Of a stretch of DNA of 64,000 nt, positions 10,501 to 21,101 are shown piece after piece (the stretch's first letter is position 1; each line of letters opens with the position of its first letter). Both the position numbers and the translations under genes were made by a program. Below the pieces are notes generated by a model that was given only the letters and a program-made list of their open reading frames with translations, was not told the DNA's origin and ran no database searches. Origin of the DNA: Telopea speciosissima (taxonomy: Eukaryota > Streptophyta > Magnoliopsida > Proteales > Proteaceae); the NCBI RefSeq assembly GCF_018873765.1, contig NC_057916.1, positions 30,975,501 to 31,039,500 on the forward strand, read 5' to 3'.

Positions 10501-13500
10501 AACGTTGAGAGCTCCAGCTTTGAAATGGTGAGGATGAGTGGGTCTTTTTTCACGTGAAACATAAACAAGGAGGGGAATCTTAGCTTGTTCATTCCCAATT
10601 GCAACGACTTGATTGTCACTTATAATCTACAATATATATATAATGCATATAAGGCAAGGCAGTCACGTTAATTATATATGGTTACAAGTTTTCAACTTAA
10701 ATTAATACAAATTTGAGTCCAGTTACTTGATCTGCACGTATGTGCAAGTGCATGTACATGTGAGATCATCTGTTTTATTTTTGTCATTTACAAAGGAAGG
10801 GAAGGAGGGGTATTGATGAAAATAAAAAGGATAAATTGTTACCTCTCACATGTATGTTCATCTGAATCGAGAAAGCAAGTGAGAAAATATCCATTAAAGG
10901 AGAAAGTTTTCCTTCGCAACATGGTGAAGATTCACCACATCATTCTAGGGTTCACAAATCCTATAAGATTTTAGTATATTTCTCAAAATACCCTCATGAT
11001 ATCCACTTGCGTGTATCTGAAGCTCCCATGGTGAATGAAAATAAAACTCAATCCTTCTATTAAAATGATCAAGAGGAAATTAACTTTTGGATTGGATTTT
11101 CCAATACATGTCACAATGGGAGTGATAAAAAGACATCATCGGAAGTGTGTTTTAGTTACCTTTTTTTTTAGGGAAAAGGAACATTAAACCGGTGTTGTGC
11201 CTCGCAACATGTGCCCAACACATCCACGCGTGAAATGACCGGTGCACCGCCTTGGAAAGGTGGAAAGAACCAAGGGTGCACCGATCATTTCACGTGGCTG
11301 TTCCTGATCACAAATACACGCCTAGGCACAACATCGGTTAACATTCATTTTCCCTTTTTTTATTTTAAATGTCAAATTAATAGTATTATTTTATTTTATT
11401 TTTTCCCTTATCCTTGGAAGGTTGCAAACCAGCAATACAGATCTTCTATGGTGCACTGCCCGTAGCGGTCTGTGCGGTCAGACAAAGTGCCACGCACAAT
11501 ATCCGCCTTACCCCTACTCAGACAAAATATTTGGAAAGGAATAAGATGGACATTGCGCTCAATATTCTATCTAGACCGCACAGGCCACTACAGGCAACGC
11601 GCCGTTGAAGATCACGATCCTGCAACCAGGGTTTATCCTGGGCATTCACCATTCCACACATGATGACAGCAAGATTTTCCATTCTGATTTTATGTGTTGA
11701 GGTGGGGTGCGGGTCAAAGTGAATAACGTATAAAGAAGACTATCAGTTACAATGACTGAAGATAGAAACAAATGACTTGGACTTGGCAATTGGGATGGAG
11801 CGATGTGAGTTGGATAAGCATTGGTTGGTGGGTGAGCATATTTTACCCTGAAAGATCACTCAATCTCAGTGCCTCACTTTACTGTGTTACTTCCATTGTA
11901 GCTACTGTACTAAACCCATCTGGTCCTATCTTTGACTTTTTCTGGTCTCATCTTTGATTTTTTACTTTTTTTTCTTGGGATCTAGACAAGTAAAGCCGCT
12001 AAACAGGAAAAATTATATTTATGACTAGTCAAACGGTCGGTTCAACTCGAAAAGGTTTCGGTTGGGTTGAAACAATTTCGGTCTTGGAATGGTGAGATCA
12101 AAATCAAATCGTTAAGAAATTTTGGTTTTTGGTCGGTTTTGGTTTTGATTCAATGCAATTTCAGTTTATTTTCGGTTTTTCAATATCGGTTTATTTTCGG
12201 ATTTGAGGCACAATGAAATCTTAAATTCATAATTTATAGTGAGGAAAGATTCGATACAAACACCTTAATTCACCTTCCCCAAGTCAAAACAAGTATACAA
12301 CCATAAATAAGAAAATTGATTTAATATGTTCATGTTGTAATTCAAACAAAGAAGAATAAATTATATGGAGAAGAATGGAAGATACATTCAAATCAATGGA
12401 TAATTATTGCTACAAATCATATAATTATTTATCATTAATTGTAAGGGGAAGATAATTAAAATTGAAATCAAAGAGTCACTGAGAAGATAATTAATATTGA
12501 AATCACAGAATGAATCCTACTTTCAAATCATTTATTTGACAACTAACTAATTTTGTATAGTAAACAAGGAGATTAATGGAAGAAGCATTGTTAAAATGAA
12601 GTTTCTTTTTTTCATAATCCCATATTCATTGATTTGTAATAATTTCCCTTACAACCAGAAATTTGTTCACTAACTCAATGATTTTTCTTTATCAATTCAC
12701 CTATTCATAACCTTATACTCAATGATTTTTTTTATTGGTTTCATTCGGTTCGGGTTTCGGTTTGCTATTGGTCAGTGGTGCGGTCTGGTTTTCAGCCGGT
12801 CCCATCATACCCTAGTCCAAAACCAATCCAATAAGGATCGGTTCGGTTCAGTCTGGGTTTTTTCGATCGTTATGGATCGGTCTTGACGGTTCGGTCTAGG
12901 TTTTGACACCCTTAGTCTAAATGCTTGTTCGAATTTTTATCCTCTCAAGTACGTCACCGCAAAAGTATGGTGGTCAAGAACATGAGGTGAATAGATGCAC
13001 TGCCCACCATTAGGTGCACTGAAGAGGATAAAGATCCATACTTCCTCCACCCCATGGTGTATGCATGATTCACCGTAATGATGGAGAGGGCATCAGAAAG
13101 AGATTATAAAATAATATTAAAACCCTAAAAGAGCTTGTGAACCCTAGGATGATAGGTGAACCGTTCTCAACGGGTGGAGGAAAACTTTCTCTAGAATTTA
13201 ATCAAACATGAATGAAATCCCAATATTTTTTTACAAAAAGATAGCGATTAGCGATACATGTAAATGCACATACACCTGATAGGAAACCACTTGTCTCATT
13301 ATTAACCATTTACGAGGTGAGAAGGGATATTTATGGAAACGAAAGGGCAGGTAGTTGCGTCTAATATGTATTTGCACCTAAGTGGAGAGGATCCATTCCC
13401 AAAAGCAGGGAGGGGCTGCAAGAAGGATACTACCGAAAGGGAGTTGCGCTCACATTTAAGAACAGCTCACAGCCGTTCAAATCAGATGGAATTCACTCCA

Positions 13501-14623
13501 TGTGGGTCCCACAGGATGGATTCCATTTGAACGGATGTGAACCGTTCTCGTACGTGAACATGAACCTGACTCGTCACGAGAGGGGGCAAAGGTAATCTTC
13601 AGATTTTGAATCATCAAGAAAGAAAGTGACTAAGTGAGGTGAAAACATGAAAAATAAGTTTAGGGTAAAGGAATTTGAGTGATATAGACAAGTATAAAGG
13701 AATAAGAGAAATTTTCCCAAATTAAAACTATAAATTTAATTGTTAAAATTCTCTCAGTTTTAACACATTTTTTATTTTTTCCAAACTAATGAAGCAATAA
13801 CAATCTCTTAATACGTACCTCGATAAGAGGAGGACGATCTTGTAGCCCAGTCTCACAAATTTCTTTAGCTCTCCGAACGCTTTCTTTGAACAACTCATAC
13901 TTCGACTGAGTTACACCAAAACCAATTTTAGTTGTTAAATTCCCTTTAATTAATTAATTCCCCTTAATTACAAACCTAAAACTTGAACTTCTTAATTAAT
14001 TAATTTAAGATGTAAGCACACACCTTCATCATCTCGAGCTCTGAACTGAAATCCATGGAACGAAGATATGTATCATCACCATGAACAGAAGCAGACCCAG
14101 AAAGGAATGCATCGGGGCAGATAGTACCAATTCTGTATTTCCTGCAAAATGGTACCCAAGAATTTGCAAAGGAAGCCGCCTCACGAAGGGCATATAAGGT
14201 AAGCGGAGAACCTGCATCATCGGAGAGATAAACAGAGAGTTTCTCCGGCGGATAATCAAGGGACATGGCGGACACCACCGTGTTCATCACCTCTAAAGTG
14301 GGTTCTTTGTTTGGGTCAGCGGTGCAGATGAACACGTCCACCGCCGGAAGCTCGTCGTCCTCAGGTAGTCTTTTCGGAAAGACGGTTCGATACACCGGAT
14401 GCCAGCGAAGAGGCTGGCGGAGCAACCAAATAAAGGAGAGTAGGAGCTCAGAAGCGAAGATGAGAGCACATGGGAACGTGGGTAGAACGCCATATAGGAA
14501 AAGTGAAGAAGCTCTGTAGTAAAGCAAAGCAAGCAAAAATATGGCATGGATGAGATTGTGAAGTTTGTAGATGGTGGAATGAGGTTGCTGAACCTTCCAT
14601 ACATTAAGAGGGGAGTTCTTCAT
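7558..14623 (-). CDS. CSLG: cellulose synthase-like protein G (CSLG/CSLM clade), 8 exons
   Basis: Coding exons on the minus strand are 14623-14024, 13905-13819, 10626-10498, 10405-10193, 9500-9401, 9310-9129, 9009-8662 and 8109-7558. They join in frame into 736 residues, the usual size for this GT2 family. About residues 20-70 form two membrane spans. Catalytic landmarks are SDDAGS at 134-139 (family SDDGGS), DCDMYCNN from about 289, VEDYFTG from 446 (the TED position) and QNLRW at 486-490 (Q-x-x-R-W). Residues 554-736 hold the C-terminal membrane spans. Family members are processive membrane glycosyltransferases. The CSLG/CSLM branch includes ER enzymes that glucuronidate triterpenoids, but the substrate here is not known. 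The N-terminus ([17 protein letters not shown]) and [18 protein letters not shown] favour CSLG over CSLE. Introns 4 and 6 appear to have GC donors. Intron 2 is about 3.2 kb, swollen by repeats. The alanine in SDDAGS is unusual, but the aspartates remain. Confidence 0.9.
8220..8402. repeat. foldback MITE in CSLG intron 7
   Basis: GAGCTGGAGGATCCAACCCAG pairs with CTGGGCTAGATCCTCCAACT and GGGTCATTTCA pairs with TGAAATGATC. The centre is GTGGGTCCCATGTGGGCCC. The element is wholly intronic and non-coding. Confidence 0.65.
9566..9951. repeat. hAT-like word-repeat element (GGCCTGGC words) in CSLG intron 4
   Basis: The right end TTGCACCCCTA is the reverse complement of TAGGGGTGCAA, matching the left end TAGAGTTGCAA at 9 of 11 positions. 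Flanks GATCCAGG and GATACAAG match at 6 of 8 bases. TAGGGGTG...CACCCCTA ends with 8-bp duplications are typical of hAT elements. The interior is built from GGCC, GGGTCGGG and CCTGAC words and includes a short AGGCC tandem near 9774-9796. The open frames across it are a composition artefact. Confidence 0.6.
9992..10128. repeat. foldback MITE with perfect 9-bp target duplication in CSLG intron 4
   Basis: Perfect 9-bp direct repeats ATTAATAAA lie at 9983-9991 and 10129-10137. The 137-bp insert is almost entirely a hairpin: GCGCAGGCTGCACCCAGGCA pairs with TGCTTGGGCGCAGCCTGCGG, and the CTGTTCTC end pairs with GAGAACATTC. It belongs to the same family as 4141-4277. Confidence 0.85.
11171..11354. 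repeat. foldback MITE in CSLG intron 2
   Basis: The left end GGGAAAAGGAACATTAAACC pairs with the right end GGTTAACATTCATTTTCCC. Inner arms GGTGTTGTGCC and GGCACAACATCGG also pair, as do TGAAATGACCGGTGCACC and GGTGCACCGATCATTTCA. T-rich flanks on both sides may be the target duplication. Confidence 0.75.
12023..12917. repeat. word-repeat element (GGTTCGGTTT words) in CSLG intron 2
   Basis: Both borders are dense in CGGTTTCGG, GGTTTTCGG and GGTTCGGT words, while the core (about 12230-12700) is AT-rich and unrelated. The right border reads GACACCCTTAGTC, whose reverse complement begins GACTAAGGGTGTCAAAACC. The left border begins GACTAGTCAAACGG, the same apart from a 5-bp gap. This suggests a hAT-like non-autonomous element with inverted word-rich ends. 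I did not find a clean target duplication. Confidence 0.5.
13448..13560. repeat. foldback repeat in CSLG intron 2
   Basis: CAGCCGTTCAAATCAGATGG pairs with CCATTTGAACGGATGTGAAC around a GTGGGTCCCAC centre, and GAACAGCTCACA pairs with TGTGAACCGTTC. The element is non-coding and MITE-like. Borders are approximate. Confidence 0.6.
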
Positions 14624-16502
14624 CTCCTTCTCTATCGTTGTTCCCAGTCCCAGCTATCTATGCTTCAATGGCTTTCTTTTACTTATCGCAAGTTCTTATT
14701 GTAGCTTTTAAGTTCCTCTCTCTTCCTCTCTCTCGATCTCCACCGGACAAATGGCCATGATCGATCACTTTTTGTATTTGTTTTTTTTTTTGACATCATG
14801 ACTCATGCTGCGACGTAACAAACGAACAATTTGGATCTTCTGCGGCCTGAGGTTGAGCGGCTATCATGTTACGTTCAATTCATGATATGAGTATTTTGAT
14901 AAATTTTTTATAAAGAGTTTTGCTATAAATTTGTAGCGAGAATTCTTTCTCTATACTGCAAATCTCATGAGAGAGGTGTGAGGAACGAGTGACTGTAATT
15001 CTATTCTTCATTGATAGTGAAATAGATCTCATCTTACCATAGACATAGGCAACCTTATCGAACCACATAATTCTTTGTACACATTATGTGATTGTGTTTG
15101 TGATTTCCATTCTTCTTTTCATCATGTTAGGTTCACAAGAATTATACATTGAACTGACAAACTCAAGTCAAAATTCAAACATACGGGTCAAAATTCATAA
15201 ATATCAAGCCGCCGTCTACCAATTTTCAATCAGATTTGGCACTTAAGTATATCCTTCTAAAGCGTCACCATTTGAAGGAGGAGCGTGACCTGACTACCCT
15301 CCAGTCCAACCCAGTGTTTTTTGTTTTTTTTTTTTATTTATTGGATATTCTTAGATGGAGTTGTAAGTTGTCAATCGGTCAGATCCGTATGGAATGAACC
15401 GGTCTCAGGCCTGGTAATGTGCTAAATCGAAATCAAACCATTAGGCTAAAGTTTGAATCCATTTTGTCTTTTATATATACCGAAAATAATGGCATTTTAA
15501 TCAATTTTTTGTTTTATATCGCTGTTTTTTAGGTCGATCAGTTTGGTTTTGGATTCTACCATTTTATAAAATTGAGACCAAACTTATAAGGTTTGGTTCG
15601 AGATGAACCACTTGGTTACGATCAATCTGACCAATTCGGGCTGGAAATTAACATCCCTGGTTGTAACAATGAATCAAATAAGACAAAAGATAATTATATA
15701 ATCTACTTTTATGACATTATTCTTGCTGAAACAATGGCCCTAAGCACCTAACCCACGAAATTGAATTGAGAAGAAAACTATTATATATGGTACTGAACAA
15801 TCACCAAATAAAATTGAGAAAACCATGGCCGGGCCCTGACCCACCAAATTAAATTGAGAAAAAACCATGATAGTACTATACGACCATGACCCTGCACCTA
15901 ATAAAATAATGACCTTTCATCTAGAGCACTATTTTTTTTTTTTCATACTTTTTTCTTAGTTCAATCAAATTTAATAGGATTATGTAGACATTTTATTTTG
16001 TCATCCCCCAGTAACAAGCTAGAAAATGATAAGCAAAGTGTTTTGAGATATTGTGGGATTCATTTTTATGGCTCTGGAAGTTCCTCATGATCCCAATGAT
16101 ATTCTGAATATTTATAATGAATATAGAAGAAAATGAACTAAAAAGAGTTTTTAAATAAATCACGAAAATGGATTTTTCATGTGTAGGTTAAACTTGGCCC
16201 ATAACTAGAACCAAGCTTAGCTTTGGTCCCGGGCTTGACTTGGACCAAGTTCAAACCCCTAGTGTCATCTCAAGTCAGTAGAAATAACCTGACTCGGGCC
16301 GACATGCAAAAGGCAACACTAATTTCTACAACCTTCAGTCAACGTATGTTCAATATTGATACGAGCTTGGAAGAACTCAATCCCATAAACCGGCTTATAA
16401 GGTGAGGGAACCCAAGAACTTATCAACCCACATTAAGTTTCTCTTACAACCAATGTGTGATAAATGTGATCGTAACAGGTATTTGTTTGTACAGCCTCTT
16501 AC
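14624..16502. other. upstream region of the CSLG-like gene; no gene seen
   Basis: The first few hundred bases should hold the CSLG leader and promoter. A CT-rich tract lies at about 14713-14743 on the plus strand. Around 15735-15900 a degenerate repeat recurs (CACCAAATAAAATTGAGAAA then CACCAAATTAAATTGAGAAA). A word-repeat element is listed separately. No exon is supported. Confidence 0.4.
15367..15658. repeat. word-repeat element with short target duplication
   Basis: Direct repeats GTTGTAA at 15360-15366 and 15660-15666 flank about 290 bp. The interior is rich in CGGTC, GGTTTGG and CCGAAA words. Ends read GTTGTCAATCGGTC and GGAAATTAACATCCCT, comparable to the GGGTGTCAA-type ends of the 12 kb element. 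It is non-coding. Confidence 0.5.
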
Positions 16503-16701
16503 TACTTTTGAAAGCTTGGCTGAGGCGGGAGAGCAGATAGAAGATGCCATACACTCACACCTTGCCTAAAACAGAGACAAAAGCCAACACAAATGGTAGA
16601 ATTAATACCTACCAGGGGAACAACATGAAGGTCCTTGTTGTGGCCATCAATCAGTCCTCCTCTGCCCTTGTTCACTATTGATGCAAGCACATTTTCCTCG
16701 C
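16503..16701 (-). pseudogene. two exon-like segments of an unidentified gene or gene fragment
   Basis: On the minus strand, 16701-16613 follows a good acceptor (TTTGTTAG) and ends at a good donor (CTG|GTAGGT). It encodes EENVLASIVNKGRGGLIDGH and then NKDLHVVPL. The next segment, 16565-16503, follows CTGTTTTAG, keeps the frame (ARCECMASSICSPASAKLSKV) and ends at GTA|GTAAGA. Two consecutive frame-compatible exon-like units are unlikely by chance, but I do not recognise the protein. No start or stop exon is assigned. It could be a gene fragment caught by rearrangement. Confidence 0.35.
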
Positions 16702-16709
16702 CTAACAAA

Positions 16710-18015
16710 GCAATTTACCCATCAAAATAGGAAGGGCAATGTTGTGGTTTTGATCAGATTATGTGCAAGAGCAAGATCAACATGGGAGGAGTTTCACTAA
16801 TGGAGTGAGGTAGTTTAGATTCCTATGTCTATCCCAGCCTCAGTGATTGTGATTGTGATTGTGATTTGTGAAGGATCAGTATTTGTGTACCAGAAACATG
16901 GACATAGACTCAAATCTGTCTTTTGTGCTGGTTGTTGCAGGTGGAGATCAACAGTTTAGGGAGGAGATGGCAATGGTGGCACATGCATCAGATGAAGGAC
17001 CCTGCACAGGTAAACTACCTAATGGGGATTTATGATAAGCCTTTTTCTCTCTACAGGTGTGGGATTGGATGGTTCTTTTGAGTTGCAGATTAATCAACTC
17101 TTATCCAAATTCTAATATCACTGCTGCTACACTTGCATTGGATTTGCCTTTCCGCTGATTTGGTACCATGCTACAGTTCTCTTTACTTCAGGAATCACTC
17201 CCTCAAGGACCAAAGAGGACGACCTGGCCTGGCTGCATCTGCCATTGCTGTAAGAAAAATAGAAGCATTTACTGTTTTTGAATCTCCTTATGCTCTAAGC
17301 CTATATTGGTTCTAGGATAATTTCCACCCATTGAATTGGTGTTGCAGGATTAGATATGTTCAACAGATATCTTAACGGCTCACCTTCTTAGGGGGTTAAA
17401 TCATCAATTGAACAATTAGCATTGACTCAGCAGGAATTGGTTCGTAATTTAAAAGCTTTTAGAACTGGAATTCAACTGGACTAATGCCTTTAAGCATCTA
17501 CCAATTTTCTGATTCAAAACTTACTTGCCATGATTGACAAGAATTATATGCAGATCTTCAAGAAAAAGTACACATAAATTGGATGAATTTGTGAGTTTTT
17601 CTTGAAATAATAAATGGAAAACTTGGAAATCACCTGCAAAATCTAAAGGACGTGACAATGTCAAGAATCCAAAACCCACGGAGTTCATCAGAATGAAACT
17701 GGAGGCAAGCCTAGTGATGACACTGGTACAAGAAAATTTCTTTAAACTGGAAATAATTTTTTTTTTTTTTTTTAAAGAAATAAGGGAGGAGGAAATACCT
17801 GATAAGAACAGGCATTCAACTAGGGACAGGAACTACTATTAAATCAAGATGCAACATCTGGTAGGGCAAAGACTTGTTAAGAAAGCTCAGGTACAAAGGA
17901 TGCATACTACACTTAGAAATCAGTATTCTCAGTTATATAACAAAACAACACTTAGAAATCAGTATTCTCAGTTATATGACAAATTTCTACAAAAACAAAT
18001 GGCTGATTGGTTATA
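16710..18015. other. no confident gene; a few splice-bounded segments
   Basis: On the plus strand, segments at about 16941-17009 (TGTTGCAG before, CACAG|GTAAAC after) and 17191-17250 (TTACTTCAG before, GCT|GTAAGA after) look splice-bounded. Neither has a recognisable product or a secure frame. The rest is AT-rich DNA with a T-run at 17758-17773. Confidence 0.25.
17912..17980 (+). repeat. 39-bp tandem duplication
   Basis: The unit beginning CTTAGAAATCAGTATTCTCA occurs at 17912 and again at 17951, nearly identical over its length. It is a two-copy tandem duplication with no evident function. Confidence 0.85.
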
Positions 18016-18129
18016 TTACGGTGCAGAAGCTCTGGTGGATGCTTCTTCATAATCCACCCCCTTTGGGGTCTCTCCATCTACTGTCTCCTTAGAAGCTGCC
18101 ATGGGTTGTGAGTTTCTGAGTTCCTCAAG
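18016..18129 (-). CDS. possible terminal exon of an unidentified gene
   Basis: After a strong acceptor (TATCCTGCTGCAG|CTTGAG) the minus strand stays open for 37 codons to TAA. It reads LEELRNSQPMAASKETVDGE and then TPKGVDYEEASTRASAP. The hydrophilic, low-complexity tail looks like a natural C-terminus. No preceding exon was found on the minus strand up to about 18.6 kb, so it may be a fragment. I do not recognise the family. Confidence 0.35.
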   Translation of the reverse strand, partial: LEELRNSQPMAASKETVDGETPKGVDYEEASTRASAP

Positions 18130-18613
18130 CTGCAGCAGGATACACGATAACACAGGATTATCAGAATATAAAACAGAAACTCAGAAACAACATGAATAGA
18201 CTTGTATATCCAACAGTAAAGATTCAAAAGATCAAGAAAATGAGCAATGTAAATGGGAGAAGGTTGAGCCATTGAATCCAAAAACCACTTGCTAATTCAG
18301 TGTGCTCAAGGATCAGCTCTAGTCACTCATGGTGTGCCATGTAACCCAGTTTCTGGATGTGAGAACATTTTCAGGCACCACTCAGTTACCAGTCTTGAAA
18401 TCTTTCAACCTCTTTTTGGTGGGTGGAGGGGGTGAAGGAAGGAGGTTAGGGGTCTGCATGTGTGAGTGGACAGGTTGAAATCTTCAACCTCTTTTCAGGA
18501 AGGGTTTTCTGAGGTGAGTCAGCTAACAAAGATATATAGATAAGTGCGGAAGGAATCTTCCATGTCTAACCTAGTTGGCAACCAGGCATGCTTTGGCAGC
18601 TTGACCCTCTATA

Positions 18614-18656
18614 AAAAAAAAAAAAAAGGTGTACCCAGTGCACGAGGCTCCCGCCA
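18614..18656 (-). mobile_element. very short Au-type SINE insertion with 14-bp target duplication
   Basis: Perfect 14-bp direct repeats CTTGACCCTCTATA at 18600-18613 and 18657-18670 flank a 43-bp insert. The insert is an A-run followed by GGTGTACCCAGTGCACGAGG and CTCCCGCCA. Read on the minus strand this is the 3' end of an Au-type SINE plus its T-tail, so the copy is a severe 5' truncation made by target-primed reverse transcription. Confidence 0.75.
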
Positions 18657-18670
18657 CTTGACCCTCTATA

Positions 18671-19546
18671 CATGTGGTAAATTTTACACACAAGCAATAC
18701 ACCACTTGAGAAAAGACACTGCTCCTGTGCTTCTTTTTGGCCAGAAAATTCTTAGTGTTGAATTTACATAGGGAAAAGTCCAATGCATTGTATTTGTGGG
18801 TTCTTCTACTACTGAGGTGGACTAGAAAATTGACATGTGGTTAATTAAAAGGGTCTCTGGTCTAGCGATCAAAGTTTCATTACAAAATAAAGGAAAGAGC
18901 ACAAGGCAAATAAAAATACAACATCATAGCATAGTACACAACAGCAACAGAGTAGCATTAGAGGAAAGACTAGCCTGTGGTATAGAGCCCCAAATACAAG
19001 CCCTCTAGTAGTACTCCTCTAGCCACCTCGTCTGCTAATGAGTTAGTAAGCAGATTGAAGCCTCCAAGAGAGAGAAAAGTTCCCACAACTCCATAATGAC
19101 CTCACTTTCCTTATGAGGGGAAAATATCTCCATAGACCGCCAGTCGCAACGATCTAGACTCACCCTCTAGTTTCAACCGTAGAGATTATGGTGCCATGGA
19201 TAGCCAAAGGCCTGAACACCTGCCAGGGCACCTAGGTGCCGAATAGGCAGTGTCAAGGCACTCAGGCGAGTGGCATAGTTTTCTTACATGATGGGTATTA
19301 TGTGTATATTTAGAACAAACAAAATAAACTCTGACGACAGACATAAAATGCTTATCTTTACTCTTAAGCTCATTGAAAGAGCCTGAGCACTTTTGTCGGT
19401 CAAGATGAAGGGAGCACCAGCAGTGGTGACCCCAGGTGCATATGGTTCTCCCCCCTTAGCCTCTTCTTCCTCCTTCCTCTTCCAGAATCTTCTGTTCCCT
19501 TAGTTTTCTCTGCCTATTCTTCACTCACTTTCTTTTCCTCCCTCTC
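18671..19546. other. no gene recognised
   Basis: This is AT-rich DNA without convincing coding frames. Around 19200-19290 it is dense in AGGC, CACCTAGGTGCC and GGCACTCAGGCG words, recalling the GGCG-word element at 23909-24356, but no borders could be defined. Confidence 0.35.
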
Positions 19547-20577
19547 AAGGTTTAGTTTCCTACTGTATCTGCCAATACATATCATATCTTTAATGTACCG
19601 ATATGATACCTAAACAAAATTGTAACGACTGTAATGACCCGATACGATCAATACAAATCAATACACTCGATACATCTCTTATAAACTACGTAGCATGATC
19701 CGTGACTGCAAAACACTTGTCGAGAGCTCCTGTAAGGCATTCTAATCCCTTTTTTTTTTTTGGCAAATCAACTCGATTCCTTTTTTCTACTGGAAAAAGA
19801 AACACTAGTAGTGTTGATTTCATCATGATTTGGAGATTAAACTGTTTCTAATCAATGGTCAAAACCAGATTTGAATAAGAACATTTATCTATCAAAACTT
19901 TGAATTTTTTGCTCACATATTGATTTTTAGTATCATTTTTTGCAATGGTCACTAGATTGGTGAAAATAATAATTGATTAGAAACACACTAGTCTTTTTTT
20001 TTTTTTAATGCAACGTTGTGTACATCTAAACCTTAAATCATTCCGAAACTGAAAATGACCTTTTTTGTACTAGTACAGGTAAGAAAGCTTTGTATGCCTT
20101 GGGATGCTACAATTCAGAGGAGACATTTGATTCAGATTGAAGGAACTAAAAGAACCAGGGGCAGGCCTAAAATAACTCTAAGTCATGCGGTGAGGAAAGA
20201 CATGCATAGCTTAGGTCTCGTATCATGTATGACTTCAAACAGAGCTGATTGGAGAGCAAGGATACATGTAGCCGATCACATTTAGTTGGGATAAGGCTAT
20301 GTTGGTGTTGTACAGGTAAGAAAGCTCATTCTTTACACATTATCAATTGAATGAACTTGTCTCGTCATACTATGTTCTCTTTTATATACATGATATATTT
20401 TACATATTTACTTATTTATACTGTTTTATCCTTCAAAACTTTATTTTTCATGTATCCTAAGCATTTCTTGATCTTCCATGAGCATTTTTAGCATATCTTG
20501 TCTCCCCTATACGATACGATTTGTTTCTTAAAGTCACTCTTATGATACGATAGCTGATACCGATACTTTAAACCTAG
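19547..20577. repeat. word-repeat element (GATACGATA words) with nested LINE tail
   Basis: Both ends are built of GATAC and CGATAC words (ATGATACC, CCCGATACGATC, TACGATACGATT, ACCGATAC). Terminal AAGGTTTA and TAAACCTAG are inverted to each other. Direct repeats CTCCCTCTC at 19538-19546 and 20578-20586 flank it, though the region is CT-rich, so the duplication is suggestive only. It was later hit by an RTE LINE fragment (20090-20309). Confidence 0.45.
20090..20309 (+). mobile_element. RTE-type LINE, severely 5'-truncated, 17-bp target duplication
   Basis: The sequence encodes the last stretch of an RTE ORF: IQRRHLIQIEGTKRTRGRPK, then VRKDMHSLGLVSCMTSNRAD, WRARIHVADHI, stop. It ends in a GTTGGTGTTG tail typical of RTE LINEs. 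Perfect 17-bp direct repeats GTACAGGTAAGAAAGCT at 20073-20089 and 20310-20326 mark the insertion. The same protein end occurs in the larger copy at 27632-29124. Confidence 0.88.
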
Positions 20578-20586
20578 CTCCCTCTC

Positions 20587-21101
20587 CTTTTGTGAAGGTG
20601 GTGGATATAAATTGGACTTTTAGGAATTCTTGATTATAACTGTTGTCAGCGGGACCTGCTGGTTCAGCTTACTTGAAATTTCAAATGAGGTTAAGCATTT
20701 TTGTTTCGTCATTGATCCAATGGAGTTTTATATTGATAATTGCTAAATATAACTAAATTCATGGAGAGAAACCCAATGGATCATGAGATCTTGGAAACTT
20801 CGAGGAGATGACGTCTGGTACCATCCAAGCCATAAAAAGGCTTCATGTATTAGGGACTGAAGGAAAATAAAAAAGGCCTATAATTGCCTTCACAGCCACA
20901 CTAACAATCTAGAATTAAGAATGCTTATTGAAATCAAACAGTCAAGAAACTAAAGGTTTCACTTCCAGTGAGTGAACTTCGAGTTACAACAGACCAAAAG
21001 CATGTATATAATATTATAATCCAGTTCAAACATCATCAAGTGCCACTGTTTTTTAATATGGAAATGTCATGGGCCACCGAACAAGTGTCCAGAAGAGATG
21101 G
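20587..21101. other. no gene recognised
   Basis: AT-rich intergenic DNA up to the left border of Copia-1. I see no open frame, repeat pair or motif worth naming. Confidence 0.5.

Noticed and set aside
14265..14519. Plus-strand frame opposite CSLG exon 1
   Set aside because: It is a shadow of the conserved minus-strand glycosyltransferase exon.
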